Shown piece after piece: positions 26,106-35,012 of a DNA stretch of 64,000 nt; within the stretch, counting starts at the first letter, position 1, and each line of letters starts with the position of its first letter. The notes below the pieces were generated by a model that was not told the origin of the DNA, made no database searches, and saw nothing but the letters and a program-made list of their open reading frames with translations. The position numbers were made by a program, and so were the translations under genes. Source of the DNA: Sipunculus nudus (taxonomy: Eukaryota; Annelida; Sipuncula; Golfingiida; Sipunculidae); the NCBI GenBank assembly GCA_026874595.1, contig JAPPUL010000069.1, positions 1,550,001 to 1,614,000 on the forward strand, written 5' to 3'.

Positions 26106-27740
26106 ATGGATTTTATAAACATATTATTGTACGCAATACCTGGTCTTGCGTTTCTGGTGGTGATACACGAGCTAGGGCATTTATTATTTGCCAGGTGGAC
26201 CGGGATAGGGGTTGAGGCGTTTGCAATATTTTTCGGACGACCAATATATAGTTTCAAATGGAAAGGGATAGACTGGCGTGTGGGCTGGATACCGTTTGGA
26301 GGTTATTGTAAGATGAAGGGGCAGGAAGATTTCATAAAAGCAGAAGAGCTTAAAGGGGAGGCTGATGAATTTTATAGTAGGCCTGCTTGGGCAAGGCTAT
26401 TGACGGTATTGGGGGGGCCAATATTTAATATATTATTAGGTTTGATCTTGGTTACGGGGATATTTCATTTTAATGGGGAGACAATATTCTTTAATGGGCC
26501 AATAAAGATAAAAAAAGGCTATGAGGGATTATCCGAGTTACGAGATGGAGACATAATAGTATCAGTAGACGGTAAATCGGTGAATGAGGAGCTATATGGA
26601 GAAGAAGTTTCGACTTTGAATATGATAAGAAAACACATAGTAATAGATGGGATGGGTAATGATTCCTACAAGCTTGGGGTAAGGCGAGCGGGAGAAGATA
26701 AGATTATATATATAAATTATCCCTTTCACGAAGGATTAATAAAAGGAGGGGAGCTTGGTTTTAGCATAGTAGGAGAAAAAGGAGGAGGAGATGGAGTAGA
26801 AGGAGGGTATAGTGTTTTAGATAAACAAAATACTATATCAATAGGAGCATTTAGCAGCGAAGACTCACCTGGTTACGTAGGAGGGCTTGAGAGAGGAGAT
26901 ATCATTTTATCAGTTAATGGGGAGAAGGTAAATAGTGTAGAGGACATATCGAATATCTTAAATAAAGGAGTAGTAAAAGAACATAAGCTAAAGATATTAC
27001 GTGGTGGTATATTAGAAGGGAAAGAAGAGGTAAAAACTATAAAACCGATGTTTCTTGTGCAGTTGAAGGATATCAAAGAAGGAGATACAGTATACGAGCG
27101 AGGTTTTCGAGAAGGTGATATAATAAGGCAAATAGACGGACAAAAGATAGAAAGCCAGTCTCTATTAAAAGATATTGTATCTAGTAGTGAGTCAAAAAAG
27201 ACATATAACATAGAAGTGTTACGAGGGATAGAAAGAGTAGAATTATACGCAAGTGGAACTACATTAAAGACATTTAACTTTGCAATAAAGCAAATTCTTG
27301 GAGTTCATTTAATAAATGGAGTACATAAATATTACACAGTCTTTGAATCTCTCCCACGCGGAATAGAAAAGACCTGGGTCTTTATGAAGCTAACAATAGT
27401 GCAATTTACGGTTTTACCAAAGATGGAGTTTGACACAGTAAAAGACAATGTAGCAGGGCCTATAGGTATATTTAAGAGGCTTGGCGAATCTGCAGCATCG
27501 GGCTTTGCCTCCTACATGAATTTTGTAGCGATACTAAGTATATTGCTAGGAGTATTTAACTTGCTTCCAATCCCAGCAGTAGACGGAGGCCACGTGGTAT
27601 TGACATTATATGAGATGATAAGGCGCAAACCAGTTAGTCTTAAGGTAGTCCAAAGGTTCCAGTTAATAGGAGTATTTATAATAATATCGCTTGCAGTGCT
27701 TATAACAATAAACGACATACTAAAGATAGTGAAGGGTTAG
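26106..27740 (+). CDS. rseP: RseP-type intramembrane zinc metalloprotease (site-2 protease)
   Basis: 544 residues, longer than E. coli RseP (450). The zinc site HELGH (His21, Glu22, His25) is in the first membrane segment. The third ligand region NLLPIPAVDGGHVV is near residue 485-498, between C-terminal membrane helices. Two PDZ-like domains (about 150-350) lie between: one is typical (GYVGGLERGDIILSVNGEKV), the other is FREGDIIRQIDGQKI. It cleaves anti-sigma factors or remnant signal peptides within the membrane. ATG has AGGAGAAAAAGG upstream. It is downstream of dxr and is followed by a long G-rich tandem array. Confidence 0.93.
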   Translation: MDFINILLYAIPGLAFLVVIHELGHLLFARWTGIGVEAFAIFFGRPIYSFKWKGIDWRVGWIPFGGYCKMKGQEDFIKAEELKGEADEFYSRPAWARLLTVLGGPIFNILLGLILVTGIFHFNGETIFFNGPIKIKKGYEGLSELRDGDIIVSVDGKSVNEELYGEEVSTLNMIRKHIVIDGMGNDSYKLGVRRAGEDKIIYINYPFHEGLIKGGELGFSIVGEKGGGDGVEGGYSVLDKQNTISIGAFSSEDSPGYVGGLERGDIILSVNGEKVNSVEDISNILNKGVVKEHKLKILRGGILEGKEEVKTIKPMFLVQLKDIKEGDTVYERGFREGDIIRQIDGQKIESQSLLKDIVSSSESKKTYNIEVLRGIERVELYASGTTLKTFNFAIKQILGVHLINGVHKYYTVFESLPRGIEKTWVFMKLTIVQFTVLPKMEFDTVKDNVAGPIGIFKRLGESAASGFASYMNFVAILSILLGVFNLLPIPAVDGGHVVLTLYEMIRRKPVSLKVVQRFQLIGVFIIISLAVLITINDILKIVKG

Positions 27741-27749
27741 GGAGTAAAA

Positions 27750-27892
27750 GAGGGGCAAGAGGGGGGCAAGAAAGGGGGGCAAGAAAGGGGGCAAGAAAGG
27801 GGGCAAGAAAGGGGGCAAGAAAGGGGGGCAAGAAAGAGAGGGGCAAGAAAGAGGGGGGCAAGAAAGAGAGGGGCAAGAAAGAGAGGGGCAAT
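27750..27892 (+). repeat. G-run tandem array (about 11 copies of A(n)G(4-6)CAAG)
   Basis: Beginning ten bases after the rseP stop, the core GGGGCAAG recurs about eleven times. Spacers are AAA or AAAGA(GA), and the G-runs vary from four to six. Many closely spaced G-runs on the + strand could form G-quadruplexes in DNA or mRNA. Copy and run length look unstable. It contains no supported gene; the open - strand frames through it are the low-complexity complement. Confidence 0.9.
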
Positions 27893-27979
27893 GAACCTTT
27901 TATGAATCTTTGTATTATAAGCCTTTGTAGACATATTAATTAATATATATCTAAGATAGAAGTAAGGTAGAATAGAATA

Positions 27980-28195
27980 TTATTTCTTATGCTTTTTGTT
28001 AATGAATCTGGTAATATATATAAAATAGATAAGCAGAATAATTGCAACGATTAAAGAAGCAATACCAATAGCAAGGTCCGAGTAAGAGTGTTTATTAAAG
28101 AATAAAGAAAACTCCCAATAAGCAAGAAATATAGAAAATAAGATACCCGAGATAATAAGAACCTGATGGAAACGCATTAAACTCATAAAAGCCAT
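27980..28195 (-). CDS. Small two-helix membrane protein, unknown function
   Basis: 71 residues with two hydrophobic segments (about 12-32 and 41-63) and a basic end (RFINKKHKK). No family is recognised. An internal Met at residue 8 (MRFHQVLI) is an alternative start. Its base composition agrees with other - strand genes here. It stands alone between the G-run array and the M20 peptidase gene, transcribed away from the latter. The length and clear membrane topology make it a plausible real gene, but support is modest. Confidence 0.5.
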   Translation of the reverse strand: MAFMSLMRFHQVLIISGILFSIFLAYWEFSLFFNKHSYSDLAIGIASLIVAIILLIYFIYITRFINKKHKK

Positions 28196-28325
28196 CCGAA
28201 GTAAATTAGATTTAAAAAAAAAAACTAAATAATCTCTAAATAGTAAGCATATTGAATATACTATAATACACCAAATCTAAAAATAAGGTAAAATATGCTT
28301 TAAGACTTAAAAAGCGGGGCTAATA

Positions 28326-29627
28326 ATGGATATGCTAAAAGAAGCAAAAGCGTTACTAAAGATAGACTCAGTGAGTGGACATGGTAGTATAGAAGTAGTA
28401 GAATATCTGAAAAGACTTTTGTTAAAAAACGGACTTCACGTGGAGGAACAAAAGACAGAATATAAAGGAGTTGCCCAAAAGAACCTAATAAGCCGTAAAG
28501 AGGGACAAAAAGATGGAGAAGAGATAATATTCAACACACATCTTGACACAGTCCCAGGCGGAGATAAGAACAAATGGACCAAAACGGGCTTTAATCCATA
28601 TAAATTGGAGATAGAAGGAGATAAATTATATGGTCTTGGGAGTGCAGATGTAAAGCTTGACTATTTGTGTAAGCTGCAAGCCTTAATAAAATATAAAGAT
28701 AAAGAATTTAAGAATCATCTAACATTGGTGGGTACCTTTGGAGAGGAGATAGGACTTATAGGTTGCGACTATTTTTTAAAATCAGGCTATATAAGGGAGC
28801 CAAAATACGTATTTGTGGGCGAGCCAACGGATTTAAATATAGTGCATGGACATAAAGGGATGCTATCGATAATAATGAAGTTAAGCTTTAGACAAAGAGC
28901 AGAATGGAGGGAAGGCGGGAGAAAGGTTGAGTTTGCAGGGAAAGCATGTCATAGTAGTACCCCTCAGTATGGAAAATGTGCGATAAGAGCCTTAAGAGAT
29001 TATCTTAAAGGCTTATCCTCGGGCGAGGAAGTATATTATGTAGAAGGAGGGCATGCAATAAACATATTACCAGATTATTGCTATGCAGTAATAGGCAAAA
29101 GTAAGAGTCAAGAGAATAAGGCTATGCTAAAATCTTTTTTTAAGCTAGTAGATAAATTTGAAGGAAGGATAAAAAGGCTTGAAGATAAATCTTACGAACC
29201 AAGTTATGGCACGATAAATCTTGGTATAATCAGAGTATGCGAAAACGTGTTGGAATGTGAGGCAACGATACGCACGGTAGAAGAGGAGCAGACGCTAAAA
29301 CATTTAAAGGAATTAGAAGAGGGGTTAGAAGAGATAGGAGGCAAGCTTAAGATACTATTAAACATATCACCAATGCATACAAACCCGGAGAGTTTGATAG
29401 TGAAAAAGGCAGTAGAGATAATGGCTGAACTAGGCGGGGGAGGTAAAGTATTAAAGAAAGCAGGACTTACGGAGGGGACATTATATAATAGTTATGGAGG
29501 TGAGAGTATAATATATGGTTCAGGGTCAGCTAAGAATATCCATATCCCGAATGAATATAATAGTTTTAAGCAGCTTTTAAAGAGCGTCTTATTTTATGAG
29601 AGAGTGATAGAGGAATATTGCCTTTAA
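28326..29627 (+). CDS. M20-family zinc peptidase/deacylase
   Basis: 433 residues. The M20 metal-binding motifs are present in order: FNTHLDTVPGG (first His and Asp, about 68-78), GSADVKLDYLC (bridging Asp), GTFGEEIGLIG (catalytic Glu pair) and GEPTDLNIVHGHKG. A dimerisation or lid domain lies in the middle (about 185-310) and a C-terminal His occurs in NIHIPNEYN. Relatives are ArgE, DapE and acetyl-lysine deacetylases. The residues seen do not fix the substrate. No signal peptide, so cytoplasmic. ATG 28326 follows GGGGCTAATA. The dedA-like gene is 144 bases downstream. Confidence 0.85.
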   Translation: MDMLKEAKALLKIDSVSGHGSIEVVEYLKRLLLKNGLHVEEQKTEYKGVAQKNLISRKEGQKDGEEIIFNTHLDTVPGGDKNKWTKTGFNPYKLEIEGDKLYGLGSADVKLDYLCKLQALIKYKDKEFKNHLTLVGTFGEEIGLIGCDYFLKSGYIREPKYVFVGEPTDLNIVHGHKGMLSIIMKLSFRQRAEWREGGRKVEFAGKACHSSTPQYGKCAIRALRDYLKGLSSGEEVYYVEGGHAINILPDYCYAVIGKSKSQENKAMLKSFFKLVDKFEGRIKRLEDKSYEPSYGTINLGIIRVCENVLECEATIRTVEEEQTLKHLKELEEGLEEIGGKLKILLNISPMHTNPESLIVKKAVEIMAELGGGGKVLKKAGLTEGTLYNSYGGESIIYGSGSAKNIHIPNEYNSFKQLLKSVLFYERVIEEYCL

Positions 29628-29687
29628 AATGGGTAAAAGTTGCAGTAAGAGAGAAAGAGGGTTAAGAGAGAAAGATAGAGAGATAAT

Positions 29688-29723
29688 AAGGTTGATAAGG
29701 TTGATAAGGTTGATAAAGTTGAT
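29688..29723 (+). repeat. 9-bp tandem repeat between the M20 and DedA genes
   Basis: AAGGTTGAT is repeated four times head to tail, the last copy with one change. It lies in the purine-rich gap upstream of dedA. Confidence 0.85.
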
Positions 29724-29771
29724 AAAGAGAAAAAAAGAGAATTAGAGAGGATTAAAGAGAAAAAAAATATT

Positions 29772-30395
29772 ATGCTAGAAGAATTACTTGAGATAATAGA
29801 AGAACTTGCAGGAGAGAACAAAGAGCTTGCCTATATACTAATATTTATAAGCGCAATAGTAGAGAATCTATTTCCTCCGATACCCGGGGACACAGTATTA
29901 GTATTCGCAGCATTTTTGGTAGGGAAACAGGCACTAGATTTCGTATGGGTATTCCTATCGACGACTTTAGGGAGCATAGTAGGATTTATGATATTGTTTT
30001 ATCTTGCCTATAGGTATGGTTTTGGACTATTTGCAAAGCTTAAATTAAAGTTTATAAAGGAAAGTCATATAGAGAAAACTAAGGATTGGTTTTCGCGCTA
30101 TGGCTATATGGTAATATTAGGCAATAGGTTTTTATCTGGGTTAAGGAGCGTAATATCGATAGTAGCAGGGGTAGTAAAGTTAGATCCTATGAAGGTATTA
30201 GTGCTTGGATTTATAAGTGCATCTATATGGAATTTGCTATTGTTGTACTTAGGATATTTGATGGGAGAGAATTGGGAAGAGATAGTTTATTACGTAAAGC
30301 TTTATAGTCAATGGGTATTTGTGATATTGGTTATTATAATAATTACAATGATATTGAAGAAGTATTTTAGAAAGAAAGAAAGATTTGAAGGATAG
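29772..30395 (+). CDS. DedA-family membrane protein (SNARE-associated/VTT domain)
   Basis: 207 residues. The family signature ENLFPPIPGDTVLVFAAFLVG (about 36-56) and the arginine motif NRFLSGLRSVISIVAG (about 117-132) are both present, with about five hydrophobic segments. DedA proteins are thought to transport polyprenyl phosphate or phospholipid across the membrane and affect envelope stress tolerance. The C-terminus is strongly basic. The stop codon lies in a tandem duplication (30381-30420). This is the last gene before the motility locus. Confidence 0.9.
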   Translation: MLEELLEIIEELAGENKELAYILIFISAIVENLFPPIPGDTVLVFAAFLVGKQALDFVWVFLSTTLGSIVGFMILFYLAYRYGFGLFAKLKLKFIKESHIEKTKDWFSRYGYMVILGNRFLSGLRSVISIVAGVVKLDPMKVLVLGFISASIWNLLLLYLGYLMGENWEEIVYYVKLYSQWVFVILVIIIITMILKKYFRKKERFEG

Positions 30396-30420
30396 ATATT
30401 TGAAGGATAGATATTTGAAG
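30381..30420 (+). repeat. 15-bp tandem duplication across the dedA stop codon
   Basis: GATATTTGAAGGATA occurs in about 2.6 copies. The dedA stop TAG (30393-30395) lies in the first, slightly diverged copy and is repeated in the second. Confidence 0.85.
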
Positions 30421-30714
30421 CCTTGCTAAATAGATTATGTAGAGATTAAAAAGATTAAGAAATTAAAAGCTAATAAAGTATGTGGTTCTGCAGGGAAAGA
30501 TAAATTAAGAGAAGGCAAAGATGGGATATGCCTCTAATAAAAAAGATATAAAGTCATAATTTATTAATATAAAATAATAACTAACCGACAAAGCAAAAGG
30601 TAGCCTAGACAAGGATATAGGTAGATACGGATAAAGGGATGGAAAAGTAGTTTAACGAGAGTGAATGATGGGATTAAGGATATTTGTTAGGAATGTTTAA
30701 AGGAGAATAAAAAG
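30421..30714. other. Intergenic region before the motility locus
   Basis: Nearly 300 bases without a gene, where the flgB promoter is expected. It is purine-rich with an AT-rich core at about 30535-30590. ACCGACAA at about 30591 resembles a sigma28 -10 box (GCCGATAA), but no TAAA box stands at the right distance. No promoter is asserted. Confidence 0.4.
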
Positions 30715-31119
30715 ATGGTAGAGATAAAGGGCTTATTAGCAAAGGCGATGACAGCAGAGAGTTTGCGGCATACGGTAATAAGTAATAACATAGCGAATGT
30801 AAACACACCATATTTCAAAAGAAGTGATATAAAGTTTGAAAGTGAATTAAAGCGAGCATTAAATAGTCAAAAGAGTCCCTATCCGATAAAGGCGCTAATG
30901 ACAGATAGAAGACACATACCGTTTCACCAGCCAAAAGATATAAATAAGGTACACCCGAAAATAAACCTTGAATACGAGACATCCTACAGAAATGATAAAA
31001 ACAATGTAGATATAGATAAAGAGATGGTGGATGCGGCAAAATCGAGTTTGAGATATAATGCCTACGCATCGATATTAGGTAGATATTTCAAGAAAATGAA
31101 TATGGTACTAAGGGGGTAG
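30715..31119 (+). CDS. flgB: Flagellar basal-body rod protein FlgB
   Basis: 134 residues. The N-terminal rod/hook signature is SNNIANVNTPYFKRSDIKFES (about 22-42), and the C-terminal helix NNVDIDKEMVDAAKSSLRYNAYASIL is typical of FlgB. It forms part of the proximal rod of the periplasmic flagellum. AAGGAG precedes the ATG at nine bases. First gene of the motility locus, as in Borrelia, where flgB heads the large operon. Confidence 0.95.
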   Translation: MVEIKGLLAKAMTAESLRHTVISNNIANVNTPYFKRSDIKFESELKRALNSQKSPYPIKALMTDRRHIPFHQPKDINKVHPKINLEYETSYRNDKNNVDIDKEMVDAAKSSLRYNAYASILGRYFKKMNMVLRG

Positions 31120-31195
31120 GTTAGTGTGGATAGTAAAGGTGTAGTAGAGGCTTTATGTAGTATTATGATATTGGTAAAAGAAGAGGTAATACAAA

Positions 31196-31648
31196 ATGTT
31201 TGAATCCTTACAAATAGGAGCATCAGGTTTAACGGCTCAAAGGCTTAGAATGGATATAATATCCAACAACATAGCGAATGTAAACACAACTAGAACGACG
31301 GAGGGGGGAGCATTTAGGCGAAGCATGGCAATATTAAGGCCGAGGTCCGAGAAGTATAGTTTCAAATCGCATTTCTTACCAAAGGCCTTAGAGAACGAGC
31401 TTGGTAGTGGGGTACGAGTAGTGCAGGTGGTAAAGGATCAAAAGCCGCTAAGGTTAAAATACGATCCTGAACATCCGGATGCCTTAAGGGTTGGTCCCAA
31501 GCGAGGATATGTTGAGTTGCCGAATGTAAACATAGTAGAAGAGATGGTAGACATGATATCAGCGACACGAGCCTACGAAGCAAATGCGACTTTAATAAAT
31601 TCTAGTAAACAGATGTTCCACAGGGCGCTTGATATAGGTGCAAGGTAG
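31196..31648 (+). CDS. flgC: Flagellar basal-body rod protein FlgC
   Basis: 150 residues. The N-terminal motif ASGLTAQRLRMDIISNNIANVNTTRT and the C-terminal VNIVEEMVDMISATRAYEANATLINSSKQM are both FlgC/FlgG-family rod signatures. It joins FlgB in the rod. GAGGTAAT precedes the ATG. 76 bases separate it from flgB, and fliE follows. Confidence 0.95.
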   Translation: MFESLQIGASGLTAQRLRMDIISNNIANVNTTRTTEGGAFRRSMAILRPRSEKYSFKSHFLPKALENELGSGVRVVQVVKDQKPLRLKYDPEHPDALRVGPKRGYVELPNVNIVEEMVDMISATRAYEANATLINSSKQMFHRALDIGAR

Positions 31649-31700
31649 GATGTAGCATATGGTAGGGATTATACTTTTAAGCAAAAGGGAGTAAAAAGAC

Positions 31701-32015
31701 ATGGATATAAAGCTAATAAATAATGAGCTACAGGGGCTTACAGGAGATAGATTAATTGGAGGAGAGGCTGGTGGATTGGGAGTGGGGAGTAAGGGAGAGA
31801 GTTTTAGGGAAGTATTTTTTGGAGCGTTAAAGAATGTAAATAGTTTACAGGTGGATGCAGACAAGGCGGTCGAGAAGATGATAGTTGAGCCTGGGAGTAT
31901 AAATATCCATGAAGTAACGACATTATTAAGTCAAGCAGAGATGGCGTTATCAATGACGAAAGTGGTAACAGATCGGGTAGTGCAAGCCTATAGAGAGATA
32001 ACGAACTTGAGGTAA
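31701..32015 (+). CDS. fliE: Flagellar hook-basal body protein FliE
   Basis: 104 residues. The conserved C-terminal block VNIHEVTTLLSQAEMALSMTKVVTDRVVQAYREITNLR is typical of FliE, which connects the MS ring to the rod. The Gly-rich N-terminus is variable. It is followed by a 17-bp tandem duplication. Position between flgC and fliF is the standard spirochaete order. Confidence 0.94.
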   Translation: MDIKLINNELQGLTGDRLIGGEAGGLGVGSKGESFREVFFGALKNVNSLQVDADKAVEKMIVEPGSINIHEVTTLLSQAEMALSMTKVVTDRVVQAYREITNLR

Positions 32016-32033
32016 AGAGTAGTTGGATAGGTG

Positions 32034-32067
32034 GTTGGATAGTGAAGGTAGTTGGATAGTGAAGGTA
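32034..32067 (+). repeat. 17-bp tandem duplication between fliE and fliF
   Basis: GTTGGATAGTGAAGGTA occurs twice in direct succession; a partial copy (AGTTGGATAG) precedes at 32021. Confidence 0.85.
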
Positions 32068-32120
32068 GAGTAAATAAAGTAGAAAAACTAAAAGAATAAG
32101 CATTATCCTGGAGGGGATGC

Positions 32121-33830
32121 ATGCCTGAATTTTTGAGAAAGCTAAAAGATAGTGTAAAAGCAGTAATAGGCAAAACGAGTTTAACCCAGAAGGTAATAAT
32201 AGGGGGAGTTTTTGTTTTAACAATAGTAGCATTAGTGTTTTTGGTAATGTACTCTGCAAAAGAGGAACGGGTATTATTGTACAAAAGCGGGTTAACGAAG
32301 CCAGATTACAAACGAGTTAAAACAAACCTAGACGGGCTTGGAGTAAGTTACACAACGTCGTCAGACGAGCGATACATATACGTATCAAACGAAGAGGAGG
32401 CAACAAGGCTAAGAGCAAAACTTGGTTATGAGGGTGTGGTACGAGATGTAAAGGGGTTTGAACTTTTTGACAATCCAGTCTTTTCGACAACGGATTTTGA
32501 GAGGAAAGTAAACTTAAGACGAGCGATAACGGGTAATATATCAAGACATCTTGAAGCACTAGATGACATAGAGAAAGCAGATGTAACGATATCGTTTGGT
32601 GAGAACGTGCCATTATTCTTACGAGAGATAGAAGATAGTCCAATAACGGCATCGGTAGTAATAACGCCATCGCCAAATTCGGATATAGATGAGAATAAGA
32701 ATAAGATACGAGGGATAAGAGATTTAATAGCGAAAGGAGTTGCACGATTAAAGAAAGAAAATGTAATAATAATGAATCATCGAGGAGTAGTACTTACGGA
32801 CTTAATAGAGGTTTCAAGTTCCAACGAGTCAATAAGTTCAGCAAAGGAACAACTTCGTGTAATGGAAAAGATAAGACAAAGGTACGGCAAAGAGATACGA
32901 CAGATACTTAGAAAGACTTATACAGATGATAGATACGAGTTTACAATAAACCTAAGTCTAAATTGGGACAGAGAACACAAAAGCATCACAAAGATATTGC
33001 CAACAGAGCTTGAAGAGGATAATCCAGACACACCATATAGTGAAAGGAAAGTGCTGCCCAAAATAGCAGTAAGCCGTCAAAAGACAAAAGAGACCTTTAA
33101 AGGGCCGTCTTATATACCGGAGGGGCCTGCAGGGGTTGAGCCTAATGTAGGACCTGGGATGAAAGAGTTAGTAGATAGATATTCAGATTATACAAAAGAG
33201 ACGGTGATAGAGAACAACAAAACGGGAGAGGAGATAAGTGATAATCAAAAAGCACCCTACACTGTGGACAGAGTTAGTATAGCGGTTGTAATAGACGAGC
33301 CATACGATTTTGAACGTGATGAAGAAGGGAAGATAAAGCTTTTAAATGGGCGAGTGGTGCCATTGTACGAGGAGATAGAAGCAAGACAGATAAAGACTCT
33401 AGAGAATACATTAAAAGGAGCCTTACCGTATAAATCGAGGAATAAGTCAGTAAAAGTTAGTGTAATAAGGTTTGACAGGAAGGCGGAATTTGAGGAACTA
33501 GGTGAGAGTCTTCGTTCTGAGCAGATGATACGTGATTTAGTGATGTATGGAGCTTTGGGCTTAATTGGTTTAATATTGTTGATTTTATTGATAAGATTCA
33601 TAATGCGTGAGGTAGATTCAAGGCGGCGGTTAAAGGAAGAGCGTTTAATGTTAGAACAGCAGGCGATGCGAGATGCGGCTATAAGGGCGGCGGAGAGTGA
33701 AGGCTTGGCCCTTGATATGTTACCTGAAGACAAGGCAAGGCTTGAGATGCAAGAGAACGCGATAATTCTTGCACGAGAGAAGCCGGAGGATGTAGCACAA
33801 CTTATAAGGACCTGGATTTTGGAGGAGTAA
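32121..33830 (+). CDS. fliF: Flagellar MS-ring protein FliF
   Basis: 569 residues, normal length. A first membrane helix is at about 27-48 (VIIGGVFVLTIVALVFLVMY) and a second near 475-495 (YGALGLIGLILLILLIRFIM). Between them lie the YscJ/FliF ring-building domains and a beta-collar region with a disordered insert. The end KPEDVAQLIRTWILEE is the conserved FliG-binding tail, intact. FliF forms the MS ring in the cytoplasmic membrane. A strong GGAGGGG precedes the ATG. fliG, expected next, is absent (see findings). Confidence 0.96.
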   Translation: MPEFLRKLKDSVKAVIGKTSLTQKVIIGGVFVLTIVALVFLVMYSAKEERVLLYKSGLTKPDYKRVKTNLDGLGVSYTTSSDERYIYVSNEEEATRLRAKLGYEGVVRDVKGFELFDNPVFSTTDFERKVNLRRAITGNISRHLEALDDIEKADVTISFGENVPLFLREIEDSPITASVVITPSPNSDIDENKNKIRGIRDLIAKGVARLKKENVIIMNHRGVVLTDLIEVSSSNESISSAKEQLRVMEKIRQRYGKEIRQILRKTYTDDRYEFTINLSLNWDREHKSITKILPTELEEDNPDTPYSERKVLPKIAVSRQKTKETFKGPSYIPEGPAGVEPNVGPGMKELVDRYSDYTKETVIENNKTGEEISDNQKAPYTVDRVSIAVVIDEPYDFERDEEGKIKLLNGRVVPLYEEIEARQIKTLENTLKGALPYKSRNKSVKVSVIRFDRKAEFEELGESLRSEQMIRDLVMYGALGLIGLILLILLIRFIMREVDSRRRLKEERLMLEQQAMRDAAIRAAESEGLALDMLPEDKARLEMQENAIILAREKPEDVAQLIRTWILEE

Positions 33831-34014
33831 AAGCTGATTTAGTAAAAGCTTAAAATGAGAGTTGTTAATATAGTGTTTTGGTATGTATGTTTTGATATAG
33901 CCGGATAATATAAATGGCTTTATAATGTAATGAGTATAAAGGTACTAAACGGGCTAAATGAGAGTAACTAAATGAGGCTAGAATACAAGTAGTAGAAAAG
34001 TTGGAGAATAGCTA
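33831..34014. other. fliF-fliH gap without fliG
   Basis: 184 bases between fliF and fliH, where Borrelia and Treponema carry fliG. No FliG fragment is visible in any frame; the gap is AT-rich with many stops. Confidence 0.6.
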
Positions 34015-34959
34015 ATGGCTAAGAATATATTTAAAAAGATATCCGTAAAGGATTTAGGGAAACCTCTTAAGGTGCGGACAAGTTTTTTTGATGTACTTGG
34101 AGAGACAGAGGAAGCAAGCGGGGAGGAGGATATTAAGGGAGCTGGGGTTATGGATATGGTGGTGGATGGAGTTGATACTGTAGCTGATGAGAGTTTAGAA
34201 GATGAGATATCGCGTAAAGAGCGAGAACTTGAGGATGACATAGAGAAGAAAAGGGCAGAATTCGAGCAAGAGATAGAGAAGACGAAGACGGAAGCAGAGA
34301 ACTTTGCATTTGCGAAGATAAAGGAGTCAACAGAACTATACGAGGCGAAGTTAAGTGAAGCAGATGCCCTTTCAACGAAGCGTCTTGAGGATACAGAACT
34401 TGAGGCAAATAAGATAATGGAAGAGGCGCAGAAGAAGGCACAAAATCTTGAGTCCCAAGCGTATGAAAAGGGCTTTAAGGAGGGGCAGGAGACGGGCTTT
34501 AAAGAAGGGCAAGAAGAGATTGAACGGGTAACAGAAAGACTTAATGTGGTGCTGTCAACAGCAATAAAGAAGCGAAGCCAGATAGTAGAGGAGACAGAGG
34601 GCCAGATAATAGATATAGTGCTTACGATAGCGAGAAAGGTAGTAAAGTCAATATCAGAAACTCAAAAGCGAGTAGTATATGATAATATAACGGAAGCATT
34701 AAGTAAGCTAAAGGGTCGAACAGAGGTTACGATACGGGTTAATACACAAGACTTACAAATGACAACAAAACACAAGAAAGAGTTTATCCAGATGCTAGAA
34801 GGGATAGATCATGTAAAGATACTAGAAGATAATTCAGTAGAGAAGGGGGGGTGTTATATAAGCACGGATTTCGGGACAGTGGATGCACGAATATCGACGC
34901 AGTTATCGGAGATAGAGGAACAGATAAGGAAGCTGAGTCCCCAAAGGGAAGAGCTTTAG
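34015..34959 (+). CDS. fliH: Flagellar export apparatus protein FliH
   Basis: 314 residues. A long charged coiled coil (about 60-165) contains AYEKGFKEGQETGFKEGQEE, the FliH-typical Gly-repeat segment. A C-terminal globular domain (about 190-310) contains VLTIARKVVKSI and GGCYISTDFGTVDARISTQL. FliH is the stator-like regulator that binds the ATPase FliI. TTGGAGAATAGCTA precedes the ATG. fliI follows after 53 bases if the start at 35013 is used. Confidence 0.92.
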   Translation: MAKNIFKKISVKDLGKPLKVRTSFFDVLGETEEASGEEDIKGAGVMDMVVDGVDTVADESLEDEISRKERELEDDIEKKRAEFEQEIEKTKTEAENFAFAKIKESTELYEAKLSEADALSTKRLEDTELEANKIMEEAQKKAQNLESQAYEKGFKEGQETGFKEGQEEIERVTERLNVVLSTAIKKRSQIVEETEGQIIDIVLTIARKVVKSISETQKRVVYDNITEALSKLKGRTEVTIRVNTQDLQMTTKHKKEFIQMLEGIDHVKILEDNSVEKGGCYISTDFGTVDARISTQLSEIEEQIRKLSPQREEL

Positions 34960-35012
34960 GCAGGTATTTTGTAATAAAGTGCTTTTATAAAGTGGTTTTA
35001 AGGAAAAGAAGT

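Noticed and set aside
27750-27892. CRISPR array
   Set aside because: The units are 12-15 bp and purely tandem, with no unique spacers and no cas genes nearby.
27700-27934. Leu/Ala/Pro-repeat open frames on the - strand at the G-run array
   Set aside because: They are the translation of a simple tandem repeat with no ribosome binding site.
30545-30600. Sigma28 promoter for flgB
   Set aside because: A box like ACCGACAA is present, but no TAAA box occurs at the required distance, so it does not meet the consensus.
34851-35012. N-terminal extension of fliI into fliH
   Set aside because: The extra residues have no FliI similarity, would overlap fliH by 109 bases, and ATG 35013 has a good ribosome binding site.
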